This document shows, piece after piece, positions 24,999 to 33,715 of a DNA stretch of 64,000 bases. The stretch spans positions 5,208,501-5,272,500 of the forward strand of contig NZ_CP134771.1 in NCBI RefSeq assembly GCF_031880315.1, given 5' to 3'. The DNA is from Pseudomonas baltica. GTDB lineage: Bacteria > Pseudomonadota > Gammaproteobacteria > Pseudomonadales > Pseudomonadaceae. The first letter of the stretch is position 1. Every line of letters starts with the position of its first letter. The notes under the pieces were generated by a model. The model had not been told where the DNA came from, did not search any database, and saw only the letters and a program-made list of their open reading frames with translations. The position numbers and the translations under genes are program-made.

Positions 24999-25436
24999 AT
25001 GCGCTTTATCAACAACTGGATCACTCAGCTTTCGAACCCTATGACGGCCGCCACGGCGTCGCTGCCTATCCCAGCGGCAGCGCTGGAACGCCTCGGCGAT
25101 GGGGAGTACCTGCTGACGCTGGTGAACTCTGCCAACCCGGTACAGCAGAACGACTGGGAGGTCGTGAAGGCGACGGTGGCCGGTGGGGCGGTGACTGTTG
25201 CTCGCGGGCAAGAGGGCACCACTGCCCAGTCATGGCCGCCGGCAACGATTGTCTATTGCGGGATCACGGCGGGAACGCTGATGCAGATCAACGCGGCGAT
25301 CGAGGCCTTGTCTGCTCGGGTGACGGCGCTCGAAGGCGACGGTGGGGGCGGAACGCCTTCGCCGGACGGCGGCTTGGTGGATTCGGATGGCAACACCTTG
25401 GTCGATGACCAGGGCAATCAACTTTCAGGGGCATAG
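24999..25436 (+). CDS. tail-module protein, unknown
   Basis: A 145-residue protein. A beta-rich N-terminal domain (about 20-85) includes the segment TVARGQEGTTAQSWPPATIV, of a kind common in phage baseplate or fibre adaptor proteins. A helical segment (INAAIEALSARVTALEG) and a Gly/Asp-rich tail follow. It is nine bases downstream of the previous gene in the same run of tail genes. Confidence 0.58.
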   Translation: MRFINNWITQLSNPMTAATASLPIPAAALERLGDGEYLLTLVNSANPVQQNDWEVVKATVAGGAVTVARGQEGTTAQSWPPATIVYCGITAGTLMQINAAIEALSARVTALEGDGGGGTPSPDGGLVDSDGNTLVDDQGNQLSGA

Positions 25437-25437
25437 C

Positions 25438-26250
25438 ATGGCAAGCGTTCAACACATCGTCACTGGCATTACCAACCCCACCAGCTCGCCCCCAAGCGTA
25501 GGCGCGCACTACATCAACACCTCGACCGGGCAAAAGTGGCTTGCTTCGGGTACCAACCTGGTGGCCGATTGGGGACTGCCGTTGCCTGGCACTGCGCAGA
25601 TCTCCGGCACCGACGTGAGCGAGTTCACCTTGCCCACCGACGGCACCGTGTCGATTTGGCGTGTTACCGGTGCGCTGGACCGGGTTTTAATCTTTCCAGC
25701 CCTACAGACGCCCGGGCTTTATACAGTCGAGCTGATTGCCGAGAACGTACAAGCCTCTGCGCTTTCATTGATCGTGGCCCACCCCGATGGGGGCGGGCTG
25801 GTCAATTTCAGCAATCTGCCGGTGAAGCCCGCCGAGAGCAAATATTTCAAGTTTCATTGCTGGGTGGGCGCTGACGGATACCCCTATTGGACGTTGGTGG
25901 AAAGCGGCTCGCTCAGTGCCTCGTATGAGGCGGTGACGGATGTTACCAACGCGACCGTAGATCTTGTCTACGATGCCTCTCAGCCGCTGACGTACTGGAC
26001 TATCTCAGACGCCACGGCGCGTTCGATCTCGTTTCCGTCGTTGAGTACCTACTACACCGCAACGCGTGATTTGGTGATAAGGAACGACTCTAGCAGCGCG
26101 GTGACAATCACCGTTTCCGGCAATGGGCAACCGCTGAAGGACAACACGTCGTTGAACATTCCAGCCAACAGCGCGGTCATGTATCGCCTGGCGTATTACA
26201 CCGGCTCGGGTGTCCGGCGCTGGAGCATTATGTCCACAACCGTTCTGTAG
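25438..26250 (+). CDS. tail fibre or tip protein, unknown
   Basis: A 270-residue beta-rich protein starting at ATG 25438, one base after the previous stop. The N-terminus (SVQHIVTGITNPTSSPPSVG, then AHYINTSTGQKW) resembles short fibre modules that wrap around tails. The remainder is Ser/Thr-rich beta sandwich-like sequence. A host-binding or decoration role is inferred from composition and position. Confidence 0.58.
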   Translation: MASVQHIVTGITNPTSSPPSVGAHYINTSTGQKWLASGTNLVADWGLPLPGTAQISGTDVSEFTLPTDGTVSIWRVTGALDRVLIFPALQTPGLYTVELIAENVQASALSLIVAHPDGGGLVNFSNLPVKPAESKYFKFHCWVGADGYPYWTLVESGSLSASYEAVTDVTNATVDLVYDASQPLTYWTISDATARSISFPSLSTYYTATRDLVIRNDSSSAVTITVSGNGQPLKDNTSLNIPANSAVMYRLAYYTGSGVRRWSIMSTTVL

Positions 26251-26257
26251 GTGACCT

Positions 26258-27787
26258 ATGCAGCGCACTCTGGTCTGGCCCTGGCACGGACGCATAAAGA
26301 ACGGATCGCTCGTCCTGCCGAACGGTGAGGAGCGGCAGTATGCGGGGCTTTCTACTTCCGTTACGGCGGCCTTTGGCCCGGGCGACAACCATCGGATCGT
26401 CGTAACGGGTATCGAGCCGCTCAGCGCCGAGGAGGAAGCACGTACGCCGATAGGCGGCGAGTACTGGGCAGGGCGGGCATTGTCCACAGCGGGCATTTTG
26501 TACAACCAGCAAATCGGTTGGATTTACCAGGCGAAAGATGGCAACCGCTGGGCTGTGAACTTCGGCACCCGGACGATATCTGCCGCGTCGTCAACGTTTT
26601 CGCTGGTGTTCACCCGCTTCGGCGAGTTCGGGAGTCCGGCGGAGACCTTTACCCGGTCGTTCAGCGCGCCGATCGGCCAGTTGTCGGCCAAGGACCGAGC
26701 CAAGTTTTCTGTAGAGCTTGGTGGTCAGAGCAACGTCACTATGCGGCTCCATGCTGTCAGCGATACCGGGCAGAACGTGGTGCTTGCCTGGATGGCCTAC
26801 AACAACGAAGGACAGGCCAGTATCGACTCGATGCCGCGGGCCTATGCATTCCTGAAGCTCTCTCTAGATGGAAGCATGGAAGGGCTGCTGGTTACCCAGG
26901 ATCTGCTCTACGGGCCCGATCAAGTTCGTGTGGATGGCGATTACCCAAACCAGTCCTATTACTCGATCGAGTCCGCTGGCAGCACCATGATTGAAAAGGA
27001 TCGCGAGCCGATTGTTGATGAAAACGGCGCGGAGGTTGGCCATACGGTCACCTACGAATACAGCACCGAGGTCACGCTCAAGTCTCAGCCGAACGCAGGG
27101 CTGTACTTCTTCCCCGGGCCGGTGGAGTTCACACGCTTGCAATCGTGGATTGTGGCCGTGGGATTTGTGGGCGAGGAGCCTATGCCGTGCACCCTGAAAT
27201 GTTCGCTCTCCGCTTCACGGTCGATGGTGAGCCTTAACTGGGTCACCGATACGGATCAAATCCAGCGCGAGTTCAACACGGGGCATATCGATATCGTACA
27301 GCCTGGCGCGGGGCATATTGCCGGTGGCGGCAGTAGTGGCGGATCACTCAACGTGTCGTGGGAGTCGGCTGGGACGACCTGGGCAAAGTCCATAACGTTC
27401 TCGACAGTTAGCCAGGTGGAAAACGATACCGTCACGAATTTGCAGATCTTCGACGGTGAAGAAAACACTTACCCCAACCAGGGATATGGCGCCGTCGGTT
27501 TCTTGGGCGACGGCAGCCTCTGGACGGATGAGGCCAACAAAGTGTTGGTCTCTTCCGGGCTTGGCATTTCCATTCGCCAATGGAAATTTGATTTTTACAG
27601 CAACAATCTGCTGGGCCTTTCATACCGGAAGAATACTGAGGCCTACCAGTTCATCGGTGGACTGACCATCGACGGGCTGGTCGCACAGGCCGGCGCGTAC
27701 CCATCGACCGTGCGCAACTACGGCAGTTATCACCCCTTTTCTCAGCAGTTGGTTATCGGTTCAAGCACACCGGTCAACTGGGTCTAA
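26258..27787 (+). CDS. large tail protein, unknown
   Basis: A 509-residue protein. It opens QRTLVWPWHGRIKNGSLVLP and is beta-rich throughout, with a Gly/Ser hinge (GGGSSGGSL) around residue 352. No enzymatic motif is seen. Located among fibre genes, it is likely part of the receptor-binding tail tip. Confidence 0.58.
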   Translation: MQRTLVWPWHGRIKNGSLVLPNGEERQYAGLSTSVTAAFGPGDNHRIVVTGIEPLSAEEEARTPIGGEYWAGRALSTAGILYNQQIGWIYQAKDGNRWAVNFGTRTISAASSTFSLVFTRFGEFGSPAETFTRSFSAPIGQLSAKDRAKFSVELGGQSNVTMRLHAVSDTGQNVVLAWMAYNNEGQASIDSMPRAYAFLKLSLDGSMEGLLVTQDLLYGPDQVRVDGDYPNQSYYSIESAGSTMIEKDREPIVDENGAEVGHTVTYEYSTEVTLKSQPNAGLYFFPGPVEFTRLQSWIVAVGFVGEEPMPCTLKCSLSASRSMVSLNWVTDTDQIQREFNTGHIDIVQPGAGHIAGGGSSGGSLNVSWESAGTTWAKSITFSTVSQVENDTVTNLQIFDGEENTYPNQGYGAVGFLGDGSLWTDEANKVLVSSGLGISIRQWKFDFYSNNLLGLSYRKNTEAYQFIGGLTIDGLVAQAGAYPSTVRNYGSYHPFSQQLVIGSSTPVNWV

Positions 27788-27815
27788 AACATCCCTGAAC
27801 AAGGAGCAGCCAGCC

Positions 27816-28556
27816 ATGCAGCCGGCCCGCCAAGACCTGCCCGTTATTCCGGGAGCGACGTACCGCGACATCATTCGAATCATGCAGCCGGTCTGGGTCT
27901 ACCGAGACATCACGGCTATCAGAGGCTCCCCGGCAGTGTTCACTGTGCCTAGCCACAGCCTCGAATCGACCTGGCCTGTCTGGGTGCGTGGCGTCCAGGG
28001 GATGCCTGACGCTAACCGCGAGCCCGATCGGCAGCTACCGCACACCGCCAAGCTCCTGACCGCCGACACGCTGGAAATCAACTCGCTATCGGTGGCAGGG
28101 CTCCGGCCCACCGGTGGCCAGCTTATCTACCGCAGGCCGGTCGACCTTTCCGAGTCGTCGGCAGCCATGACGATCTGGCGCGGCGATGAAGTGGTCCTGA
28201 TGCTGGCGCAGGACGATGGTCTGGCAGTGACCGCCGCCGGAACCATCGAGCGTGTGCTCACCGCCGAGCAAACCGCGTTGCTGGTAGGCGACGACCTCAC
28301 CTACACCCTCGACATCACCTTCGCCGGGCCTACCGTGACGCGCTATTTCACTGGTGCCGTGGGCGGCCCGAACTGTGGCGCCCGCGCTGGTGACGCGATC
28401 GTGACCCTGGGTGAGCAGGGGCCGCCAGGCATAGGCGCTGCCGAGATCAGTGCCGACCCCAACAACCGCATCACCTTCGGCACCGACCTGAAGCTCTACG
28501 TCGCTGACGATCTGATTCCTGACCCGCTGGCCTACTACATACTCGCAAAAGGATAA
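27816..28556 (+). CDS. tail protein with collagen-like remnant
   Basis: A 246-residue protein. An N-terminal beta domain (VIPGATYRDIIRIMQPVWVY) precedes a segment EQGPPGIGAAEISADPNNRI around residue 205. GPPG before a short terminal beta motif is typical of phage fibre adaptors. The end LIPDPLAYYILAKG is likely an attachment strand for the following fibre proteins. No firm family. Confidence 0.55.
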   Translation: MQPARQDLPVIPGATYRDIIRIMQPVWVYRDITAIRGSPAVFTVPSHSLESTWPVWVRGVQGMPDANREPDRQLPHTAKLLTADTLEINSLSVAGLRPTGGQLIYRRPVDLSESSAAMTIWRGDEVVLMLAQDDGLAVTAAGTIERVLTAEQTALLVGDDLTYTLDITFAGPTVTRYFTGAVGGPNCGARAGDAIVTLGEQGPPGIGAAEISADPNNRITFGTDLKLYVADDLIPDPLAYYILAKG

Positions 28557-28560
28557 ATCC

Positions 28561-29073
28561 ATGTCGCTCGAAACCAAGATCATCGCTCTGGCCCAAGCTA
28601 TCGGCGCCGATGTGAAACTGCTGAAGACCAATATCGGCGATCTGACCGCGCTGCCCACGACTGCCAAAAACAATATTGTCGCCGCCATTTCGGAGCTGTA
28701 CGGCCTGCTCGGTTCCTCCGGCGCAGTGATCGACGATACTGCGGGCGCTGGCGCAACCTCTGTCACCTGGTCGGCGGACAAGAGCACCACCTTCGTGGGG
28801 AATGCTGTATACGCGCTGCGTACTGAATTGACTGCCGGCGCCGCCGCTGCGCTCGATACCTTCGCCGAGCTCGCTGCCGCGCTGGGGAACGATCCGAATT
28901 TCGCCGCGACCATCGCGACTGGCCTGGGCAACCGCGTGCGCGTCGACGCCGCGCAGACGTTCACCACCGCGCAGAAACTCCAGGCACGCACCAACATTGA
29001 TGCGGTGGGCACCGCCGATATCGGCGATACCGAGCACGATTTCGCGGCCGATTACGCTACTGCCAAGGCCTAA
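28561..29073 (+). CDS. tail fibre protein with ALAQAIGAD N-terminal module
   Basis: A 170-residue protein. Its first 25 residues (SLETKIIALAQAIGADVKLL) closely match the start of the next gene product, so this is a shared fibre-attachment helix. The middle contains a trimeric-fibre type region (AAISELYGLLGSS) and the end TFTTAQKLQARTNIDAVGTA is a common phage fibre motif. It may be a short stub fibre or a linker, as it lacks an obvious receptor-binding tip. Confidence 0.65.
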   Translation: MSLETKIIALAQAIGADVKLLKTNIGDLTALPTTAKNNIVAAISELYGLLGSSGAVIDDTAGAGATSVTWSADKSTTFVGNAVYALRTELTAGAAAALDTFAELAAALGNDPNFAATIATGLGNRVRVDAAQTFTTAQKLQARTNIDAVGTADIGDTEHDFAADYATAKA

Positions 29074-29076
29074 GCC

Positions 29077-30006
29077 GTGAGCTTGATCGCGCGGATAACC
29101 GCGCTGGCCCAGGCGGTGGGGGCTGATATCAAGTCGGTGAAGGCGCAGATCTCGGCAGCGGCCACAGCGCTGGCGGCGAACGTGCGGGGCACAGTGCTGA
29201 CCGGTTTCGTGACGACCACGAACGCAGCGGTGGTCGCAACCGATACCGTGCTGGTGGCATTCGGCAAGATTCAGGCACGGATCAATGCCTTGGGTACGGC
29301 GGCGAATGCGAACCTGACGACGTCCGTTACCGATACCACCGCAGGACGTGTCTTGAAGGTGGGCGACTTCGGGGCAAATGGCGGTGATGCAATAACTCTG
29401 GCCGTGGGTATAGCGTGGAATACCATCATAGTTCCAAGTGAGTACCTGATATACGGCGCTACTGGTACCAACGCTGCAACGCCATATGCTTTTATAAAGG
29501 TGTCCAAAAACTCCACGGTAATCAAGCAGGTAGCTTACGATATATTGAGCACTGCTGTTTTCTCCCGGTACAGCACCGACACCGGCTCGACTTGGACTGC
29601 GTGGGATAGTAGCAGCTACGGGCGTTCCAACATCGTCGGCGCTGTATCCCAGGCAAGCGGCATACCTACAGGCGCTGTCATCGAGACAGGGACCAACGCC
29701 AACGGCAGCTACACTAAATTCGCAGACGGGACGATGATCTGTATTGGGGTCTCCCCCGTACAAACTACTAATAACCAATATAGTGCCACTGGGATTTACT
29801 ACGCCGCAAACGCCTACCAGAGTTTCCCGGTAGCGTTCGTAGGCACTCCGCGCGTGATGATGATGCCTATTGCTCAGACTGTCTCGTTCAGTTGGGTTGC
29901 CTCGGATGCCACCCCAAGTAACCTTAGCTTTACATCGCGCTTAGTCGCTATGGGCCTTAATGCGACAGCGCAAATATCTTTCGTAGCAATCGGACGGTGG
30001 TTTTAA
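29077..30006 (+). CDS. tail fibre with pyocin-knob-like domain
   Basis: A 309-residue protein starting at GTG 29077. The N-terminal module (SLIARITALAQAVGADIKSV) repeats that of the preceding gene. Residues 90-190 resemble the knob domains of R-pyocin and phage fibres (YDILSTAVFSRYSTDTGSTW then WDSSSYG). The C-terminal third (about 210-309) is a separate beta tip probably contacting the host surface (GSYTKFADGTMICIG). The most likely receptor-binding fibre of this phage. Confidence 0.75.
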   Translation: MSLIARITALAQAVGADIKSVKAQISAAATALAANVRGTVLTGFVTTTNAAVVATDTVLVAFGKIQARINALGTAANANLTTSVTDTTAGRVLKVGDFGANGGDAITLAVGIAWNTIIVPSEYLIYGATGTNAATPYAFIKVSKNSTVIKQVAYDILSTAVFSRYSTDTGSTWTAWDSSSYGRSNIVGAVSQASGIPTGAVIETGTNANGSYTKFADGTMICIGVSPVQTTNNQYSATGIYYAANAYQSFPVAFVGTPRVMMMPIAQTVSFSWVASDATPSNLSFTSRLVAMGLNATAQISFVAIGRWF

Positions 30007-30347
30007 TGAAAATCAATCTTTCCCCAGTACGACGTGATGATTCGCTTGAACTGTCCGTGACCGGCGCGGTGGTCACCGTAAATGGCGAGCCCTTCGACTT
30101 CTCTCAGATGGCCGATGGCGACACGCTGCCGGCCAGCGCGATAAGTTCGCAGTGGTTCGTGGGAGACGTGCACAAGACTGATGGCGAGCTCGAACTGACG
30201 CTGATCTTGCCGCTGCCTACCAACTACAGCCCTGCGCAGGCATTCCCGGCGCCGCTGCTGGTCACTGCCGATGGGGCCGTAGCGCTGCCGCCACCATTGC
30301 CACTCACAGATCCCGACCCCGAAGCCATCGAGGAACCTCAAGCATGA
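30006..30347 (+). CDS. fibre-associated protein, unknown
   Basis: A 113-residue protein from ATG 30006 (TAATG overlap with the fibre stop). The fold is beta-rich and the tail Pro-rich and acidic (LPPPLPLTDPDPEAIEEPQA). Its position right after the fibre gene and its size suggest a fibre assembly or capping protein. It overlaps the next gene by four bases. Confidence 0.6.
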   Translation: MKINLSPVRRDDSLELSVTGAVVTVNGEPFDFSQMADGDTLPASAISSQWFVGDVHKTDGELELTLILPLPTNYSPAQAFPAPLLVTADGAVALPPPLPLTDPDPEAIEEPQA

Positions 30348-30685
30348 GCGGAAAAATCGACTGGTCGAGCCTTAGCACCGCGGCGACCAAGGCGGCTGCA
30401 GCAAAAGCAGAGTTGCAGAGCACCTTCGAAGCACAGGTGCAGACCCACCTAGACGATGCGGCCAAGGCCAGCGGCTACGACAACATCATGACCGCAGTGA
30501 GCTATGCCGAAGAGCCAGCGGTGACCAAGTTCCAGTCGGATGGCCTGGCCTTCCGCGCATGGCGCTCGAAGGTGTGGGCCTATGTCTATCAGGCCTTGAC
30601 CGAAGTGAATGCGGGAACCCGCGAAACGCCGACGGTTGAAGCCTTCATTGCCGAACTGCCGCCGCTGGAAGCCGCCGCCACCTGA
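30344..30685 (+). CDS. fibre assembly-type protein
   Basis: A 113-residue helical protein. It contains MTAVSYAEEPAVTKFQSDGL and FRAWRSKVWAYVYQALTEVN, motifs seen in small proteins that accompany phage tail fibres (DUF4376-like). Such proteins are thought to chaperone fibre trimerisation. It ends the structural block, followed by a terminator. Confidence 0.65.
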   Translation: MSGKIDWSSLSTAATKAAAAKAELQSTFEAQVQTHLDDAAKASGYDNIMTAVSYAEEPAVTKFQSDGLAFRAWRSKVWAYVYQALTEVNAGTRETPTVEAFIAELPPLEAAAT

Positions 30686-30706
30686 TTCCCTAAATAGGGA
30701 AGCCGC

Positions 30707-30729
30707 ACCCGCCTTGAGCGGGTTTTTTA
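30707..30729 (+). terminator. intrinsic terminator between fibre and endolysin genes
   Basis: ACCCGC (30707-30712), loop CTTGA, GCGGGT (30718-30723), T run. TGCCTGGAG follows as the ribosome site of the endolysin-like gene. Confidence 0.88.
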
Positions 30730-30745
30730 TTGCCTGGAGAAAGCC

Positions 30746-31195
30746 ATGCCCAATGCGTCCCGCGGGGTTCGAAACAGGAACCCCGGCAACATCGACTTCA
30801 ACCCGCGCAACGACTGGCAGGGCCAACTTGGCCTTGAGGTCGGCGTGCTGTCGCCGCGCTTCGCCCTGTTCGATTCGCCCGAGAACGGTATCCGGGCCCT
30901 GGGCAAGCTGCTGATCAACTATCGCGGCAAGGACGGCATGCCCGGTATCGGCGCACCTGGTATCGACACTGTGCGTGAGACGATCAGCCGCTGGGCGCCG
31001 GGCAACGAGAACGACACCGAGGCCTATATCAAGGCCGTGGCCCACGCCGTTGGTGTCGAGTCGAATCAGCCGATCGACATCAAGAAGCCTGCGGTACTGG
31101 TAGGCATGGTCACCGCCATCATCATCCACGAGAACGGCGGCAATCCCTACGCGCCGGCCACGATCGCAGAAGGCGTGCGGCGGGCGCTCGCATGA
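30746..31195 (+). CDS. endolysin-like muramidase/transglycosylase
   Basis: A 149-residue protein. The opening RGVRNRNPGNIDFNPRNDWQ is the signature of a family of phage peptidoglycan-degrading proteins annotated as structural or lysozyme-like (P5-type). FALFDSPENGIRALGKLL follows around residues 38-55. With holin and spanins near 7 kb but no lysin there, this is the likely endolysin. No signal peptide is seen, so export would depend on the holin. It overlaps the next gene by four bases. Confidence 0.75.
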   Translation: MPNASRGVRNRNPGNIDFNPRNDWQGQLGLEVGVLSPRFALFDSPENGIRALGKLLINYRGKDGMPGIGAPGIDTVRETISRWAPGNENDTEAYIKAVAHAVGVESNQPIDIKKPAVLVGMVTAIIIHENGGNPYAPATIAEGVRRALA

Positions 31196-31692
31196 CGGCG
31201 ATCGCCACCCCGTGGCATCTCCCGTACGTCGGCAACGGCCCGGGCCAGTTTTCCGTGGTGCCGCCTCTGCTCCCCTACAAGGTGGGCGAGTGGGCGCTGC
31301 TTGACGACCTGATCTACACGGACAAGGCAGGCAAGCAGCACGTCTGCCCGCAGCACTTCATCACCGATCTTGCCTCGATCCCTTGGCTCGCCGAGCCGAT
31401 CTTCAACACGGTGGACTCCCGCATCCCCGGCGTCATGCACGACTGGCTTTATTGCTCCCAGGCGCTGCCCCGCGCCGAGTGCGACGCACTGCTCAAGGAA
31501 ATGCTGCTGGTCACCGGCTGCGACCCTGTGCGGGCGAACCTGATCTATGCCGGCGTGCGGGTTGGCGGCTGGAAGCGGTATGCGGCCTGCACGGGCGGCC
31601 CCAAGCGCGAGGACTTCGCCTGGGAATACATGACCCCGCAGGAAGTGCTGCTCTATGAGTCTGCTTACAAGTTGGGCGGCGTTCACGGCTGA
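31192..31692 (+). CDS. DUF1353 family protein
   Basis: A 166-residue protein of the DUF1353 family, common next to phage lysis or tail genes. Recognisable core: HFITDLASIPWLAEPIFNTV and VMHDWLYCSQALPRAECDAL, containing conserved His/Asp positions. Function is not established; a peptidoglycan-related role is plausible from context. ATG 31192 overlaps the endolysin stop. Confidence 0.8.
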   Translation: MTAIATPWHLPYVGNGPGQFSVVPPLLPYKVGEWALLDDLIYTDKAGKQHVCPQHFITDLASIPWLAEPIFNTVDSRIPGVMHDWLYCSQALPRAECDALLKEMLLVTGCDPVRANLIYAGVRVGGWKRYAACTGGPKREDFAWEYMTPQEVLLYESAYKLGGVHG

Positions 31693-31822
31693 CAACGGCC
31701 TGCCTGATCTCTACTGCCGGTTCAACCTCGACGCCTGGGGCACGGCCGTAGCGGTCACGGGCAAGGCCTGGATCGCAACCGGCGCCGGCCAACTTCTGAT
31801 TTCCCTCAACTGGGCGTTCTAG
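31655..31822 (+). CDS. small phage protein, unknown
   Basis: A 55-residue protein from ATG 31655, beginning inside the DUF1353 gene in another frame (38-base overlap). AGGAAG lies about ten bases upstream. It reads SLLTSWAAFTADNGLPDLYC and ends GQLLISLNWAF. The uninterrupted frame and the 35-base spacing to the next gene suggest it is real. No membrane segment or family is recognised. Confidence 0.5.
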   Translation: MSLLTSWAAFTADNGLPDLYCRFNLDAWGTAVAVTGKAWIATGAGQLLISLNWAF

Positions 31823-31857
31823 CCCGTATCCGCTGAACCCAACTGGAGAAACACCAC

Positions 31858-32046
31858 ATGAGCATCATCAACAAAATCAGTGAAGCCCTGACCATCCTGA
31901 ACACCGTCGTAGCGTTCGCCGAGAAGGTGAAGGCCATCTTCGGTGTGACCGACAGCGACGACCTGACCGCCAAGCTGGCCGGGGCCGAAGCGGTACTGAC
32001 TGCCACTCAGGAAGCTCTGGACGCCGTAGCGCCGGCAGTCCAGTAA
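31858..32046 (+). CDS. small phage protein, unknown
   Basis: A 62-residue helical protein starting at ATG 31858 behind CTGGAGAAA. It is rich in Ala and Thr (SEALTILNTVVAFAEKVKAI; AKLAGAEAVLTATQEALDAV) and could form a helical hairpin. It is the last gene of the late run, followed directly by a long inverted repeat. Confidence 0.6.
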   Translation: MSIINKISEALTILNTVVAFAEKVKAIFGVTDSDDLTAKLAGAEAVLTATQEALDAVAPAVQ

Positions 32047-32052
32047 GCGATC

Positions 32053-32098
32053 TTGGGCGGCGATCTCATCTGCCATTATTGACTAGATCGCCGCCCAA
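32053..32098. terminator. 14-bp perfect inverted repeat ending the late operon
   Basis: TTGGGCGGCGATCT (32053-32066) pairs perfectly with AGATCGCCGCCCAA (32085-32098) across an 18-base loop. There is no T run after it, so it may act as a factor-dependent terminator or 3' mRNA cap. It marks the border between the late operon and the AT-richer cargo. From 32099 to about 32340 I see no gene or further motif beyond a probable promoter for the downstream operon near 32285-32325. Confidence 0.6.
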
Positions 32099-32364
32099 CG
32101 CTGACACCCAGCCCTGAGAGCGCTGTAGAGCTACGCCGAGGTCTGTCACGCGCCAATACCGTTAAAGCGATCGTCGAGCTGCACTGACGGAGAAGCGAAT
32201 TAGGGCCGGCAGGGTGTCGTTAGTCTGATCGACCGGCTGCGTACGCCCATACAGCACGCCTAGTCGACAAAGGTGCACGACCACTTGCGCTATGCTGAGA
32301 GTTCGGATTCGTGGTATACAGTTCGCATTTTCGATGGCAAATGGATATGCATAAGGAGAGGGTT

Positions 32365-33096
32365 GTGTCTCAGGAAACTACACTTAAGTTTCAAGTTAGT
32401 CTGTTTGGCGATTTTGCCAGCTATGGTGTGACTGAAGATAATATGCGCAAGTGTTTTGAAAGTTTTTTTAAGCTTCAGATGCTTCCAAATCAAGTTCAGG
32501 AGCTCAACGCGGCGATCGGGCAAACTACACCGAGAATCTCTTTGCAGTCGATGGGTAGCGGGATTATGGTTAATCTGCTTAGTGATCGCTTAGATGTTAT
32601 AGCAATGCCGATGCCTGGTAATCCCGCAGCAGGATTGTCCTTTCAGCAGTTTGTTGAAAAAGGGTTGCCGGTTGTAGCTGAGATGATCAAGCTTTTTCCT
32701 GCTGAAGTTAGTCGAGTGGGCGTTATTTATGAGGGGCTGATGGCCCAGGTTTCGGTTGACAAGCTCAACTCACTCAGAGATTCATTCCTTGGGCCTAAGC
32801 TTGCGTTTGCCGCTGGGATGCAAACTAATGAGTGGAGTGTCAGAGATGTCGTAGTGAGTGAGGTGGCCGGTGTTTCCTCTAATTTTATATACGCTTTGCA
32901 AAGGGTGAGGGCTCAGATCACTGATATGGCCGGCCATAAGGAGCAAGAGTCTCTCCATCTTATGGTTGACGTTAATAGTACTCCTGGGTGTGGGGCCGTA
33001 TTTAATAATTTTGCGGTTGTTCAGGATTATGTAAATAAATCCCTCGATGTTCATAAGCAGATCAAGGGTGAAGTTGAGGGGCGCGTTCATGGCTAA
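32365..33096 (+). CDS. cargo operon gene 1, unknown (possible TIGR04255-like fold)
   Basis: A 243-residue protein. GTG 32365 is chosen because AAGGAG (32353-32358) sits six bases upstream; in-frame ATGs at 32341 and 32347 are alternatives. The order of elements (a strand near DRLDVIAM, a helix at FQQFVEKGLPVVAEMIKLFP, then EVSRVGVIYEG, and a late ESLHLMVDVNS strand before a C-terminal helix) loosely recalls the TIGR04255 family, but this is only a pattern resemblance. Base composition is AT-richer than neighbours (about 42% GC in 32401-32460). It overlaps gene 2 by eight bases. Confidence 0.6.
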   Translation: MSQETTLKFQVSLFGDFASYGVTEDNMRKCFESFFKLQMLPNQVQELNAAIGQTTPRISLQSMGSGIMVNLLSDRLDVIAMPMPGNPAAGLSFQQFVEKGLPVVAEMIKLFPAEVSRVGVIYEGLMAQVSVDKLNSLRDSFLGPKLAFAAGMQTNEWSVRDVVVSEVAGVSSNFIYALQRVRAQITDMAGHKEQESLHLMVDVNSTPGCGAVFNNFAVVQDYVNKSLDVHKQIKGEVEGRVHG

Positions 33097-33697
33097 TCCC
33101 TCGTCGTCGATCCGGAACTCACTCGACTCTAGTAAGCTGCGTTCTCGCGTCAGCTTCGGCTCTGCTTCGATACTCCCAGGTGTCGTCCAAAGTGAAAATA
33201 CAGTTGCCGAAATTCTTTCTGAGCCAAGCGTGCAGTTTGATTCTGTAGCATCAGGCACCAATTCGCCCATGCTAACGAGCGAAAAATCGATCTCTCCTGA
33301 TCGGCTCAAATTCAAAAAGGGATTTCGTGACTGTCTGATTGGGGACTATTCGGATTATGGTACAAAGTCCATGGCTGAGGTCTTCGTCGAAAATTGGATA
33401 GATAAAGGTGTTTTCCAAGTTCAACTTTGGCTTGCTGAGGTTTATCTAGAAAATCAAGCAGATACTGATACGTTGATGGCGTTACTGAAGGTTGTAATGC
33501 ATGTCGACCCTAAGGATTTTGCACCAGCGAATCGGATGGTGGCGTTGGCCTCCCTGTCTCACGCTTCATTGGAGGTTCGTGAGTGCGCTGTCAGATGCTA
33601 TGAGTATTGGGAGTGTCCGGAGTTCTATACTGACCTTGCCAATCGCTCTCTGGAGCCGGCATGGCTCGAAGAATACAAGAATTCCTTTATCAATTAA
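33089..33697 (+). CDS. cargo operon gene 2, unknown helical protein
   Basis: A 202-residue protein from ATG 33089 with GAGGGG upstream. The first 80 residues are Ser-rich and likely disordered. The remainder is helical, with paired helices (VFQVQLWLAEVYLENQADTD; MVALASLSHASLEVRECAVR) that resemble HEAT-type repeats and could serve as a protein-binding scaffold. No catalytic motif is seen. The overlap with gene 1 indicates coupled translation. Confidence 0.58.
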   Translation: MANPSSSIRNSLDSSKLRSRVSFGSASILPGVVQSENTVAEILSEPSVQFDSVASGTNSPMLTSEKSISPDRLKFKKGFRDCLIGDYSDYGTKSMAEVFVENWIDKGVFQVQLWLAEVYLENQADTDTLMALLKVVMHVDPKDFAPANRMVALASLSHASLEVRECAVRCYEYWECPEFYTDLANRSLEPAWLEEYKNSFIN

Positions 33698-33715
33698 TCG
33701 CACGGAAGCTTTGTG

